From Paraplanobispora siamensis (GTDB lineage Bacteria; Actinomycetota; Actinomycetes; Streptosporangiales; Streptosporangiaceae), in assembly GCF_016863175.1 (NCBI RefSeq), contig NZ_BOOJ01000030.1, positions 124,001 to 188,000 of the forward strand: a stretch of DNA of 64,000 nucleotides, in the 5' to 3' direction. Shown here in pieces: positions 27,951 to 36,336 of this stretch (position 1 is the stretch's first letter; the number at the start of each line of letters is the position of its first letter). Position numbers and translations under genes: made by a program. The notes under the pieces were generated by a model. That model searched no databases, was not told the DNA's origin, and was given only the letters and a program-made list of their open reading frames with translations.

Positions 27951-27964
27951 AAATCGGCCGATTT
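27951..27964. promoter_or_regulatory. 14-bp perfect palindrome upstream of glycosyltransferase operon
   Basis: AAATCGGCCGATTT lies 63 bp upstream of the first gene in an unusually AT-rich patch for this genome. Possible operator; the following T-run also allows a weak terminator reading in the plus direction. Confidence 0.4.
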
Positions 27965-28147
27965 TTGCTGGGAATTCTAACGATCTACCCGTGAGCTTTG
28001 AGGTGAATTAACGCCGATCGGTTCCCTTGATCAAAAAATCACGGAAAGGAATCGTTCGGGTACGGCTGGTACGGCCATGCGGAGGTCGGAACGGCCGTGT
28101 TCTCCCGGTTCTCCCGGGGCCGGAGATGAAAGCGTGAAGAAAGAAGG

Positions 28148-29323
28148 TCAGGGCTTGCGCAGGGAAAGCGTCATGGCCTCGACGGCCATCTGCGGATTGA
28201 CGTTGGCGGCCAGCCGCCTGCGGCAGAGCATGATGGCGTCGATCCTGCGCAGCGTGTCCTCCGGTGTGGAGGAGCGGGCCACGGTCTCCAGATCGGCGCG
28301 GCGGTCCTCGTTGGCCAGCTCCACCTCCGCGCCGAACTGCACCGACAGCACGTCGCGGTAGAACGCCACGAGATCGAGCAGGGCCGCGTCGATGACGTCG
28401 CGCTTGGTACGGGTGGCCCGGGACTTCTGCCGGTCCTCCAGCTCCTTCAGGGCCCCGGCCCCGCCGCGGATGAGGCCGCGGTTGAGCCCCTTGCCGGTTG
28501 AGCCCTCGCCGTAGACCTTGCGCAGCTCCGTGATCTCCGACTCGTTCAGCTCCGAGGTGACCGCGGCGGCCTCGTCCTCGGCGGTCTTCACCAGCCGCTC
28601 GGCGGCCGCCACGCACTCGCCCACCCCGGTGAGCGAGGCCGGGATGGACAGCACCGCCTCGCGCCGCCCGCGTGCCTCGGCGTCCAGGGCCAGCCTGCGG
28701 GCCCGGTCGAGGTGCCCCTGCGCCGCCCTGGCGGCGAAGGCCGCCATGTCCGGCGGCACGTTCTCGCGGGTGGCCAGCACGTGGGCGACCGCGGCGGTGG
28801 GCGGGGTGACGAGCGTGACCACCCGGCAGCGGGACCTGATGGTGATCATCATGTCGTCCGGGGAGGGCGCGCACAGCAGCCAGACCGTCCGCGGCGGCGG
28901 CTCCTCGATGGCCTTGAGCAGCGCGTTGGAGGCGCCCTCGGTGGCCCGGTCGGCGTCCTCGAACAGGACCACCCGCCAGCGGCCCAGCGTCGGCGCCCCG
29001 GCGGCGCGCAGGATGAGCTGCCGGGTGTCCTTGACGCCGTAGGACAGGCCCTGCGGGCGGACGGTCTCCAGGTCGGGGTGGGAGCCGATCATCACCTGGT
29101 GGCACATGTCGCAGTGGCCGCACCCCCGGTCGGGGCAGAACAGCGCGGCGGCGAACGCCCGCGCCGCCTCCTCACGCCCGGATCCGGGCGGCCCGGTGAA
29201 CAGCCACGCGTGGGTCATCCCCGTCCCGGCGCCCCCGGCCAGCAGCTCCGCGGCCCCGTCGGCGGCGCGGCGGAGCGTCCGCGCCGCGCGCTCCTGACCC
29301 ACAAGGTCATCGAAGACTCCCAC
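28148..29323 (-). CDS. holB: DNA polymerase III delta-prime subunit
   Basis: Clamp-loader subunit needed to load the beta clamp during replication. The 391-residue protein starts GVFDDLVGQERAA, has a degenerate P-loop GPPGSGREEAAR in which the lysine is Arg (as expected for the non-hydrolysing delta-prime), a four-Cys zinc module CPDRGCGHCDMC and the LLKAIEEPPP segment. The GTG at 29323 gives the family's N terminus; a longer frame overlaps the tmk end. Gene order MFS-tmk, holB is standard in actinobacteria, but the following PSP1 gene is displaced here. Confidence 0.94.
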   Translation of the reverse strand: MGVFDDLVGQERAARTLRRAADGAAELLAGGAGTGMTHAWLFTGPPGSGREEAARAFAAALFCPDRGCGHCDMCHQVMIGSHPDLETVRPQGLSYGVKDTRQLILRAAGAPTLGRWRVVLFEDADRATEGASNALLKAIEEPPPRTVWLLCAPSPDDMMITIRSRCRVVTLVTPPTAAVAHVLATRENVPPDMAAFAARAAQGHLDRARRLALDAEARGRREAVLSIPASLTGVGECVAAAERLVKTAEDEAAAVTSELNESEITELRKVYGEGSTGKGLNRGLIRGGAGALKELEDRQKSRATRTKRDVIDAALLDLVAFYRDVLSVQFGAEVELANEDRRADLETVARSSTPEDTLRRIDAIMLCRRRLAANVNPQMAVEAMTLSLRKP

Positions 29324-29354
29324 GCCGTCCAACCTACCGCCGGGGCCGCCCAGG

Positions 29355-31421
29355 TCAGTCGCGGATGGCCGGCATGGTCCCGGTGATGTCCTCGGACTCC
29401 CGGGGCACCGGGTCGGGCAGGATCTCACGCACCCGGTCGTGGATGGCCCCGGAGATCTCCTCCTGCGTCAGGGTGCCGTCGACGACGAGATAGCGGCCGG
29501 GGTCGGCCGCGGCCAGCGCCCGGAACTCGCGGCGCACCCGCTCGTGGAACTCCAGGGGCTCGGACTCGATCCGGTCGGCGGCCCCGCCCAGGCGGGTCAG
29601 GCCGACCGACGGCGGGGTGTCGATGAGCACCGTCAGGTCGGGCACCAGCCCGCCGGTGGCCCAGGCGTTGATCCGGGCCACCTCCTCCGGCTTCAGCGCC
29701 CTTCCGGCCCCCTGGTAGGCCAGGGAGGAGTCGACGTAGCGGTCGGAGATCACCATCGCCCCCCGGTACAGCGCGGGGAGGATGACCTTCTCCACGTGCT
29801 CGGCGCGGTCGGCGGCGTACAGCAGCGCCTCCGACCGGGCCGACAGGCCCTGGTGCACGGCGTCCAGCAGGATCGCCCGCAGCCGCATGCCGACCTTGGT
29901 CGAGCCGGGCTCGCGGGTCTGGACCACGTCGAAGCCCTGGTCACGCAGCCAGATGGCCAGCAGCCGCGACTGGGTGGTCTTCCCCGACCCCTCGCCGCCC
30001 TCGAACGCGATGAACATCCCGCGCGGCGGCTCGGCCCCCTCCGGCGCCGGCCGCTCGCCCCGGAACGCCGCGATCAGGTCGGTGACGATGGGCACTCCCT
30101 TGCGGTCGTCCATCTGCCGCAGCGCGAGGAGGCCGACGGCGACGGCGAGCAGCGCGCCGACCAGCAGCACCAGGTTGGAGCCGTCGAACCGGTAGACCGG
30201 CTCCTGCTCGATCCTGATCTCCCGCTCGCCGAAGAGACCGGCCAGCGTCGGCACGACGGCGACCACCAGCAGCAGGGTGACCCGGGCGAGCGACTGCAGG
30301 AAGGAGAACGTACGGCCCCGCAGGCCGTCCTCCACCTCCAGCCCGATCATGGTGTAGCCGATGATCCAGGCGATGCCCGCGCACGCGCCCAGCGCCACGG
30401 TCAGCAGGGCGACGATGACCAGGTTGTGGATGAGCGCGATCGCGGCGAGCACGAACCCGGCCATGACGATCGACAGCCCGAACAGCCGCCGCCGCGACAG
30501 CTCGCGCAGCAGCCTGGGCCCGAAGAACATGCCCGAGGCCATGCCGACGAAGACCGCCCCGAACACCACGCCGTAGGCCGCGTCGCCGCCGCCCAGCGCC
30601 TGCACGTAGATCTTGGCCACGCCGACCACCGCGCCGCCCGCGGCGAACGCGCCCAGCATGCCGATGACCAGGCCCCTGATGAGCCGGTCGGCGCCGATGA
30701 ACCGCCACCCCTCGAAGATCTGCCGCAGCACCGACGGCGTGGGGGCGGTCCCGTCGACGTGGTTGCCCGGGATGTCGCGGAGCGTGAAGATGAGGAACGC
30801 CGAGATCAGGTAGGCCAGGGCGTTGATGATCAGCGCGAGGTAGGTGTCGCGGTCCTCGAAGTACGGCACGACCGTGCCCAGCGCGTCGTCGGCGACCGAC
30901 AGCACGGAGAACAGCAGCGCCGCCACCGGGGCGGTGCCGTAGGTGACCAGCAGGTTGAGCTGGTTGGCCTCCTCCAGGCGCTCCTTGGGCACCAGGTTCG
31001 GCACCGTGGCGTCCTTGGCCGGGACCCAGAACAGGTTGACGCACTCCACCATGAACGTGGCGATGATCAGCCACGAGTAGTTGGCGCCGGTCAGGGGGAT
31101 CGACAGCACCAGCGCGAAGCGCAGCAGGTCGGCGGTGAACATCGTCAGCCGCCGGTCGAACCTGTCGGCGAACGCGCCGGCGAGGGGGCCCAGCACGATG
31201 GCCGGCAACATCTTCACGACGAAGACGCCGCCGATGGCCAGGCTCTGCGTCTTGTAACCCTCGGCCGCGGTGAGGTTGCCCGCCAGCGCGGTCAGCGCCA
31301 GGAGGTTGAGCCAGTCACCCAGGCTGCACACCGACATGGCCGTCCACAACTTGCGGAACGGGGCGTTGGCCAGCACGTGGGGGGGCTTGCGGCGCGCGGT
31401 GCTCCGGCCGTGGGAGGTCAT
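29355..31421 (-). CDS. tmk: Fused MFS-type membrane protein and thymidylate kinase
   Basis: 688 residues. Residues about 20-450 form a 12-TM major facilitator domain (APFRKLWTAMSVCSLGDWL opening). From Met469 a complete dTMP kinase follows: P-loop GGEGSGKTT, DR(Y) motif SDRYVDSSLAYQG and a LIDTPPSVGLTRL segment; it phosphorylates dTMP to dTDP. The fusion is known from other actinobacteria, so it is not a sequencing artefact, and no stop separates the parts. What the transporter part carries, and whether it regulates the kinase, is unknown. The stop is 31 bp from the holB start, so the two are probably cotranscribed. Confidence 0.93.
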   Translation of the reverse strand: MTSHGRSTARRKPPHVLANAPFRKLWTAMSVCSLGDWLNLLALTALAGNLTAAEGYKTQSLAIGGVFVVKMLPAIVLGPLAGAFADRFDRRLTMFTADLLRFALVLSIPLTGANYSWLIIATFMVECVNLFWVPAKDATVPNLVPKERLEEANQLNLLVTYGTAPVAALLFSVLSVADDALGTVVPYFEDRDTYLALIINALAYLISAFLIFTLRDIPGNHVDGTAPTPSVLRQIFEGWRFIGADRLIRGLVIGMLGAFAAGGAVVGVAKIYVQALGGGDAAYGVVFGAVFVGMASGMFFGPRLLRELSRRRLFGLSIVMAGFVLAAIALIHNLVIVALLTVALGACAGIAWIIGYTMIGLEVEDGLRGRTFSFLQSLARVTLLLVVAVVPTLAGLFGEREIRIEQEPVYRFDGSNLVLLVGALLAVAVGLLALRQMDDRKGVPIVTDLIAAFRGERPAPEGAEPPRGMFIAFEGGEGSGKTTQSRLLAIWLRDQGFDVVQTREPGSTKVGMRLRAILLDAVHQGLSARSEALLYAADRAEHVEKVILPALYRGAMVISDRYVDSSLAYQGAGRALKPEEVARINAWATGGLVPDLTVLIDTPPSVGLTRLGGAADRIESEPLEFHERVRREFRALAAADPGRYLVVDGTLTQEEISGAIHDRVREILPDPVPRESEDITGTMPAIRD

Positions 31422-31573
31422 GATGTCAGCGTATCCAGGTGTTCGCCGGGCTGGGGAAGACACGAGCCAGACTGATATGTCCGGCTGCCCGTCGCATGAG
31501 GGTAGTACGTCCCGCCTGCTCCCCGTCGGCAGGCCACGCGGAGAAGAGCCCAGGCGGGCGGTCCGGGCAGGGC

Positions 31574-32893
31574 TCAGGCGCGCAGTTCGAGGAGGGTGAT
31601 CTCCGGGGACGCGCCGACCCTGACCGGCGGGCCCCAGAAGCCCGCGCCGCGGGTGACGTAGACCTGGGTGCCGTCCACCTCGCCGAGCCCGGAGACCACC
31701 GGCTGCTGGATCGGGACGACGAGGTTGAAGGGGACCATCTGGCCGCCGTGGGTGTGCCCGGACAGCTGGAGGTCCACGCCGTACCCGGCCGCCTCGCGCG
31801 CCTGGACCGGCTGGTGGGCGAGCAGGACCGTGGACCGGGACCGGTCGCGCCCGCCGAGCGCCCGCTCGAAGTCGGGGCCGTCGTCCACGGTGGCGCCGGT
31901 GACGTCGTTGACCCCGGCGAGGTCGAGTACGGCTCCCGCGTGGGCGATCTCGACGCGCTCGTTGCGCAGCGGGCGGATGCCGAGCTCGCGCAGCTCCTCG
32001 ATCCACTCCTCGGGGCCGTTGGCGGTGTAGTACTCGTGGTTGCCGGTGACGAAGTAGGCGCCGTAGCGGGACTCCAGGTCCCCCAGCGGGCGGGCGAGGG
32101 AGCCGAGTTCGGCCACCGTGCCGTCGACCAGGTCGCCGACGACGGCGACCACGTCGGCCTGGAGCGCGTTGATCATCCGGACGATGCGCTCGGAGTGCCT
32201 GATCCCGGTGAGCGGGCCCAGATGGATGTCGCTGACCACCGCGAACCGCAGGCCGGACAGGCGCGGGTCCAGCCGGGGCAGCGTGACCTTGACCGACTCG
32301 ATCACCGGGTCGCCCAGGGCGGTCCGGACGCCGGCCCCGACCGTGACGAGGGCCCCGGCCCCGGCGACGGCCGCGGCCGTACGGGCGATGAACAGCCTGC
32401 GCCCGATCGCCTCCGGCGCGACCTCCGGCTCCGTGGGGGAGGGCGGGTCCGCCTGCTCGTCCTCCCCGCCCTCGGAGGCCGCGGGCGCGGTGGAGGCGGG
32501 AGCCGGGCCGGTCGCGGTGAGGGCGGCCGTGGCGACGGGGACGGTGCCGGGCCGGTCGGCGGTGGAGACGGCCCCGGCGGCGCGTCGGCGCTCGGAGCGG
32601 CGGAGGGCCAGCAGGGCCAGTGCCCGGGGGATCTCCAGGACCACCAGGAACACCAGCAGGTAGAACATCAGGGCGATCCAGAAGAAGCCCGGCCAGGCCA
32701 GGAAGTGCCCCCACTCGGTGCGGGAGCCGATGAGGGTCACCGGGACGAACGCGCCCAGGCCGATCAGGACCCAGGTCAGCACCCGGCGGGTCCGGCCGGG
32801 GACGGTGGTGGCCCTGACCAGGCGGCGCCAGAGGTAATAGTGGATCAGCACCGCCACGCTGAAGACCAGTGCCACGAAACCCACGACTGCCAT
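31574..32893 (-). CDS. Membrane-anchored metallophosphoesterase
   Basis: The 439-residue protein has three N-terminal TM helices (about 1-22, 45-65, 72-95), an Ala/Pro-rich spacer, then a Tat-like or anchor segment RRLFIARTAAAVAGAG near residue 165, and a calcineurin-like phosphatase domain. Metal-binding motifs DIHLG, GDLVDG, GNHEYY and GHTHGGQ are all intact. Related proteins act on phospholipid-type substrates outside the membrane, but the substrate here is unknown. ATG at 32893 is used because it begins directly at TM1; the frame is open further upstream to 32971. Confidence 0.9.
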   Translation of the reverse strand: MAVVGFVALVFSVAVLIHYYLWRRLVRATTVPGRTRRVLTWVLIGLGAFVPVTLIGSRTEWGHFLAWPGFFWIALMFYLLVFLVVLEIPRALALLALRRSERRRAAGAVSTADRPGTVPVATAALTATGPAPASTAPAASEGGEDEQADPPSPTEPEVAPEAIGRRLFIARTAAAVAGAGALVTVGAGVRTALGDPVIESVKVTLPRLDPRLSGLRFAVVSDIHLGPLTGIRHSERIVRMINALQADVVAVVGDLVDGTVAELGSLARPLGDLESRYGAYFVTGNHEYYTANGPEEWIEELRELGIRPLRNERVEIAHAGAVLDLAGVNDVTGATVDDGPDFERALGGRDRSRSTVLLAHQPVQAREAAGYGVDLQLSGHTHGGQMVPFNLVVPIQQPVVSGLGEVDGTQVYVTRGAGFWGPPVRVGASPEITLLELRA

Positions 32894-33081
32894 CCCTGCC
32901 CCGCCCTGAACGCCTGCCCGCCGTTCCCGGCGTGTTGGACAGAACGCCGGGAACGGCGGATGCGTTCCCACCAGCCCTGAGAGGGCTCTCAGCTCGGGCG
33001 CCGCGGCCTGTGCGGCCGAGCCCCGGCGCCCGTACGGTCAACCCCGGCGCCCGCGCGGTCCAGGACCCGGCGCCCGTGCGA

Positions 33082-35829
33082 TCAGGCCTTGGTGCTCGTG
33101 GTCCTGGCCGTCTTGGTGGTCTTGGCCGCGCCGGTCTTGGCGGCCGTCTTGGTCGTGGTGGTCTTGGTGGTCTTGGCCGCGGCCGTCTTGGTCGTGGTGG
33201 CGCGCGGCTTCTTGACCGCCGGTCCCCGCTCGCGGCGGTCGGCCAGCAGCTCGGCCGCGCGCTCGGTGGTGATCTGCTCGACCTCGTCGCCCTTGCGCAG
33301 GGAGGCGTTGGTCTCGCCGTCGGTCACGTACGGCCCGAAGCGGCCCTCCTTGACCACGATCGGCTTGCCGGAGACCGGGTCCTGCCCCAGCTCGCGCAGG
33401 GGAGGCGCCGCGGCGGCCCGGCGGCCGCGGGTCTTGGGCTGGGCGAACAGCTCCCTGGCCTGTTCGATCGTGACCGTGAGCAGGTCGTCCTCCGAGGCCA
33501 GCGACCGCGAGTCCGTCCCCTTCTTGATGTAGGGCCCGAACTTGCCGTTGTGCGCCTTCACCTCCTCGCCGTCGATCTCCCCGACCGTCCGGGGCAGCGA
33601 GAGGAGCTTCAGGGCGTCATCGAGCGTGACGGTGTCCAGGGACATCCTCTTGAACAGCGAGCTGATGCGCGGCTTGGGGGCGTCGGCCTTCTTCGTCCGC
33701 TTCTTCGCACCCTCGGCCGGCGCGGGCTCCTCGGGCAGGATCTCGGTGACGTACGGCCCGTAGCGGCCGTCCTTGGCCACGATCACGTTCCCGCTGACCG
33801 GGTCGCGGCCCAGCTCCCGCTCCCCGCTCGGGCGGGCGAACAGCTCCTCGGCCATCTCGGCGGTCAGCTCGTCGGGCGCGAGGTCCTCGGGGATGTTCAC
33901 CCGGGCGCCGTCACGGTCGAGGTAGGGACCGTAGCGGCCCACCCGGATCATGATGTCGGTGCCCCGGATCGGGAAGGAGCTGATCTCCTTGGCGTCGATG
34001 TCGCCGAGGTCGGTGACCAGTTCCTTCAGGCCCTCGTCGCCGTTGTCGCCGAAGTAGAAGCGGCGCAGCTCCGGCACCCGCTCGGCCCGGTCGTTGGCGA
34101 TGTCGTCGAGGACCTTCTCCATGTCGGCGGTGAAGTCGTAGTCGACGAGGTGGCCGAAGTGCTGCTCCAGCAGGTTGACCACCGCGAACGCCAGGAACGA
34201 CGGCACCAGGGCGGTGCCCTTCTTGAAGACGTACCCCCGGTCGAGGATCGTCCCGATGATCGACGCGTAGGTCGACGGGCGCCCGATCTCCCGGTCTTCC
34301 AGCTCCTTGATGAGTGAGGCCTCGGTGTAGCGGGCCGGCGGCTTGGTCGTGTGCGACAGCGCGGTGAGGTCGGCCGCGGTGAGCCGGTCGCCCTCGGTCA
34401 GGGCCGGCAGGCGCTTCTCGGAGTCGTCGCGGTCGGTCGAGGGGTCGTCCGCGCCCTCGACGTAGGCCTTGAGGAAGCCGTGGAAGGTGATGGTCCGGCC
34501 GGAGGCGCTGAACTCGACCCGCTCGCCCGCGCTGGAGGTGCCGCCCACCTTGACGGTGACCGACTCCCCGACCGCGTCCTTCATCTGGGAGGCCACGGTC
34601 CGCTGCCAGATCAGCTCGTACAGCCGGAACATGTCACCGGTCAGGCCGGTCTCGCCGGGCGTGCGGAACTCCTCGCCCGAGGGGCGGATCGCCTCGTGCG
34701 CCTCCTGGGCGTTCTTCACCTTGCTGGCGTAGACGCGCGGCTTGTCCGTCACGTACGCCGCGCCGTACAGCTTGATCGCCTGGTTGCGGGCGGCGGCCAC
34801 GGCGGTCTCCGACAGCGTGATGCTGTCGGTTCGCATGTAGGTGATGAACCCGTTCTCGTAGAGCCGCTGGGCGACCTGCATGGTCGACTTGGCGGAGAAG
34901 CCGAGCTTGCGGCTGGCCTCCTGCTGCAGCGTGGTCGTCCGGAACGGCGCGTAGGGCTTGCGGGTGTACGGCTTGCGCTCGACGGAGGTGACCGCGTAGG
35001 CCGTGCCCGCCAGCCGACCGGCCAGGGCCCTGGCGGCCTGCTCGTCCAGGTGGAGCACGTCGGCGTTCTTCAGCGTGCCGGTGCTGGCGAAGTCGCGGCC
35101 CTGGGCCACGCGCCTGCCGTCCACGCCGGTCAGCATGGCGGTGAACTCGTGCGGGACCTCGTCGCGGCCGGTGTCGAACAGCGCCTGCAGGTCCCAGTAG
35201 TTCGCGCTGGTGAACGCCAGGCGCTCGCGCTCGCGCTCCACGACCAGCCGGGTCGCCACCGACTGCACGCGCCCGGCCGACAGGCGGGGCTTGACCTTCT
35301 TCCACAGGACCGGGCTGACCTCGTAGCCGTAGAGGCGGTCGAGGATGCGCCGGGTCTCCTGGGCGTCGACCAGCCGCAGGTTCAGATCGCGCGGGTTGGC
35401 CACGGCGTCCTGGATCGCCCGGGGCGTGATCTCGTGGAACACCATGCGGTGGACGGGGACCTTGGGCTTGAGCACCTCGCGCAGGTGCCAGGCGATCGCC
35501 TCGCCTTCACGGTCCTCGTCGGTCGCGAGGTAAAGTTCGTCGGCATCCTTCAGCAGCTGCTTGAGCTTGCTGACCTGAGCCTTCTTGTCGGCGTTGACGA
35601 CGTAGAGCGGCTCGAAGTCGCTGTCGACGTTCACTCCCAGGCGGGCCCAGGGCTTGCTCCTGTCCTTGTCCGGGATGTCGTCGGCCTTCTGGGGGAGGTC
35701 GCGAATATGCCCGATGCTGGACTCCACGACGTAGCCGCGGCCGAGGTACCCAGCGATGGTCTTCGCCTTGGAGGGCGATTCGACGATCACCAGGCGGGTT
35801 CCGCCGGCGTTGCCGTTCTTGGCTGGCAC
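33082..35829 (-). CDS. topA: DNA topoisomerase I
   Basis: Relaxes negative supercoils by transient cleavage of one strand. The 915-residue protein has the TOPRIM domain (LVIVESPSKAKTIAGYLG; DREGEAIAWH) and the active-site Tyr331 in GFITYMRTDS. The C-terminal part has repeated small domains (GRYGPYL, DGRYGPYVT, NGKFGPYIK, EGRFGPYVT) in place of Cys4 zinc fingers, and a Lys/Thr/Ala-rich tail, both typical for actinobacterial TopA. GTG start. The gene is solitary, convergent with neither side, and divergent from the DUF5703-like gene. Confidence 0.97.
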   Translation of the reverse strand: MPAKNGNAGGTRLVIVESPSKAKTIAGYLGRGYVVESSIGHIRDLPQKADDIPDKDRSKPWARLGVNVDSDFEPLYVVNADKKAQVSKLKQLLKDADELYLATDEDREGEAIAWHLREVLKPKVPVHRMVFHEITPRAIQDAVANPRDLNLRLVDAQETRRILDRLYGYEVSPVLWKKVKPRLSAGRVQSVATRLVVERERERLAFTSANYWDLQALFDTGRDEVPHEFTAMLTGVDGRRVAQGRDFASTGTLKNADVLHLDEQAARALAGRLAGTAYAVTSVERKPYTRKPYAPFRTTTLQQEASRKLGFSAKSTMQVAQRLYENGFITYMRTDSITLSETAVAAARNQAIKLYGAAYVTDKPRVYASKVKNAQEAHEAIRPSGEEFRTPGETGLTGDMFRLYELIWQRTVASQMKDAVGESVTVKVGGTSSAGERVEFSASGRTITFHGFLKAYVEGADDPSTDRDDSEKRLPALTEGDRLTAADLTALSHTTKPPARYTEASLIKELEDREIGRPSTYASIIGTILDRGYVFKKGTALVPSFLAFAVVNLLEQHFGHLVDYDFTADMEKVLDDIANDRAERVPELRRFYFGDNGDEGLKELVTDLGDIDAKEISSFPIRGTDIMIRVGRYGPYLDRDGARVNIPEDLAPDELTAEMAEELFARPSGERELGRDPVSGNVIVAKDGRYGPYVTEILPEEPAPAEGAKKRTKKADAPKPRISSLFKRMSLDTVTLDDALKLLSLPRTVGEIDGEEVKAHNGKFGPYIKKGTDSRSLASEDDLLTVTIEQARELFAQPKTRGRRAAAAPPLRELGQDPVSGKPIVVKEGRFGPYVTDGETNASLRKGDEVEQITTERAAELLADRRERGPAVKKPRATTTKTAAAKTTKTTTTKTAAKTGAAKTTKTARTTSTKA

Positions 35830-35989
35830 GCTGCTTCCTACCTCGCTGTTCGCATTGGTTCCCCGTTAACTTTCCCTCAGGGTTACCCGATCTGGATCCG
35901 GGACACTCCCAAGGAAAGCCGCAAGGACGCAGAATAAGGCCCAATGAGTGCCGACGTCCCCCAGCCCCACCCCTCGGAGACTAATCGCT

Positions 35990-36175
35990 GTGCTCGACTA
36001 CTCCTACTTGGTTCTTCGTCTGCCACGCGGCACCTCCCGTGACGTCGCCCGGCAGATCTTGACCGAACACGCAGAATACGGCGGATGGGAACTCGACCGT
36101 CTGCGACTGTATCCCGACGGCCGCCGGGACGTCCGGTTGCGCCGCAAGGTCATCCGCGCGACCAGGACGATGTGA
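35990..36175 (+). CDS. DUF5703-like small basic protein
   Basis: A 61-residue protein starting at GTG 35990 (MLDYSYLVLRLPRGTSRD) and ending in a basic tail RLRRKVIRATRTM. It matches the pattern of the small actinobacterial DUF5703 family in length and in the LTEHAEYGGWELDRLRLYPDG segment. Function unknown; soluble, cytoplasmic. It is divergent from topA across about 160 bp. The earlier frame start in the topA upstream region lacks codon bias and is not used. Confidence 0.82.
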   Translation: MLDYSYLVLRLPRGTSRDVARQILTEHAEYGGWELDRLRLYPDGRRDVRLRRKVIRATRTM

Positions 36176-36198
36176 TCCCGGGCACGGCCCCGGATATG

Positions 36199-36239
36199 GC
36201 TCTGCCCGTCCCGGGCCGCGCCCCCGGAACGGGCAGAGC
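36199..36239. terminator. Long hairpin between convergent genes
   Basis: GCTCTGCCCGT and ACGGGCAGAGC form an 11-bp perfect stem extended by CCCGG/CCGGG pairs, just past the DUF5703-like stop and before the chaplin stop. It could end transcription in both directions. Confidence 0.6.
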
Positions 36240-36336
36240 GTCTGCGCATCCCCTCCGCGGCGGAGAGGTCGGCTTCCGCCGGGGCGGGATCGCTCCCGCC
36301 TAGATGGTGTGGTCGGCTCCCGCCGAGGCGGTGGGG

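Noticed and set aside
33082-35829. TopA as a truncated gene because it lacks zinc fingers
   Set aside because: Actinobacterial TopA normally has the repeated GxxGPY-type domains and a Lys-rich tail instead; the gene is complete.
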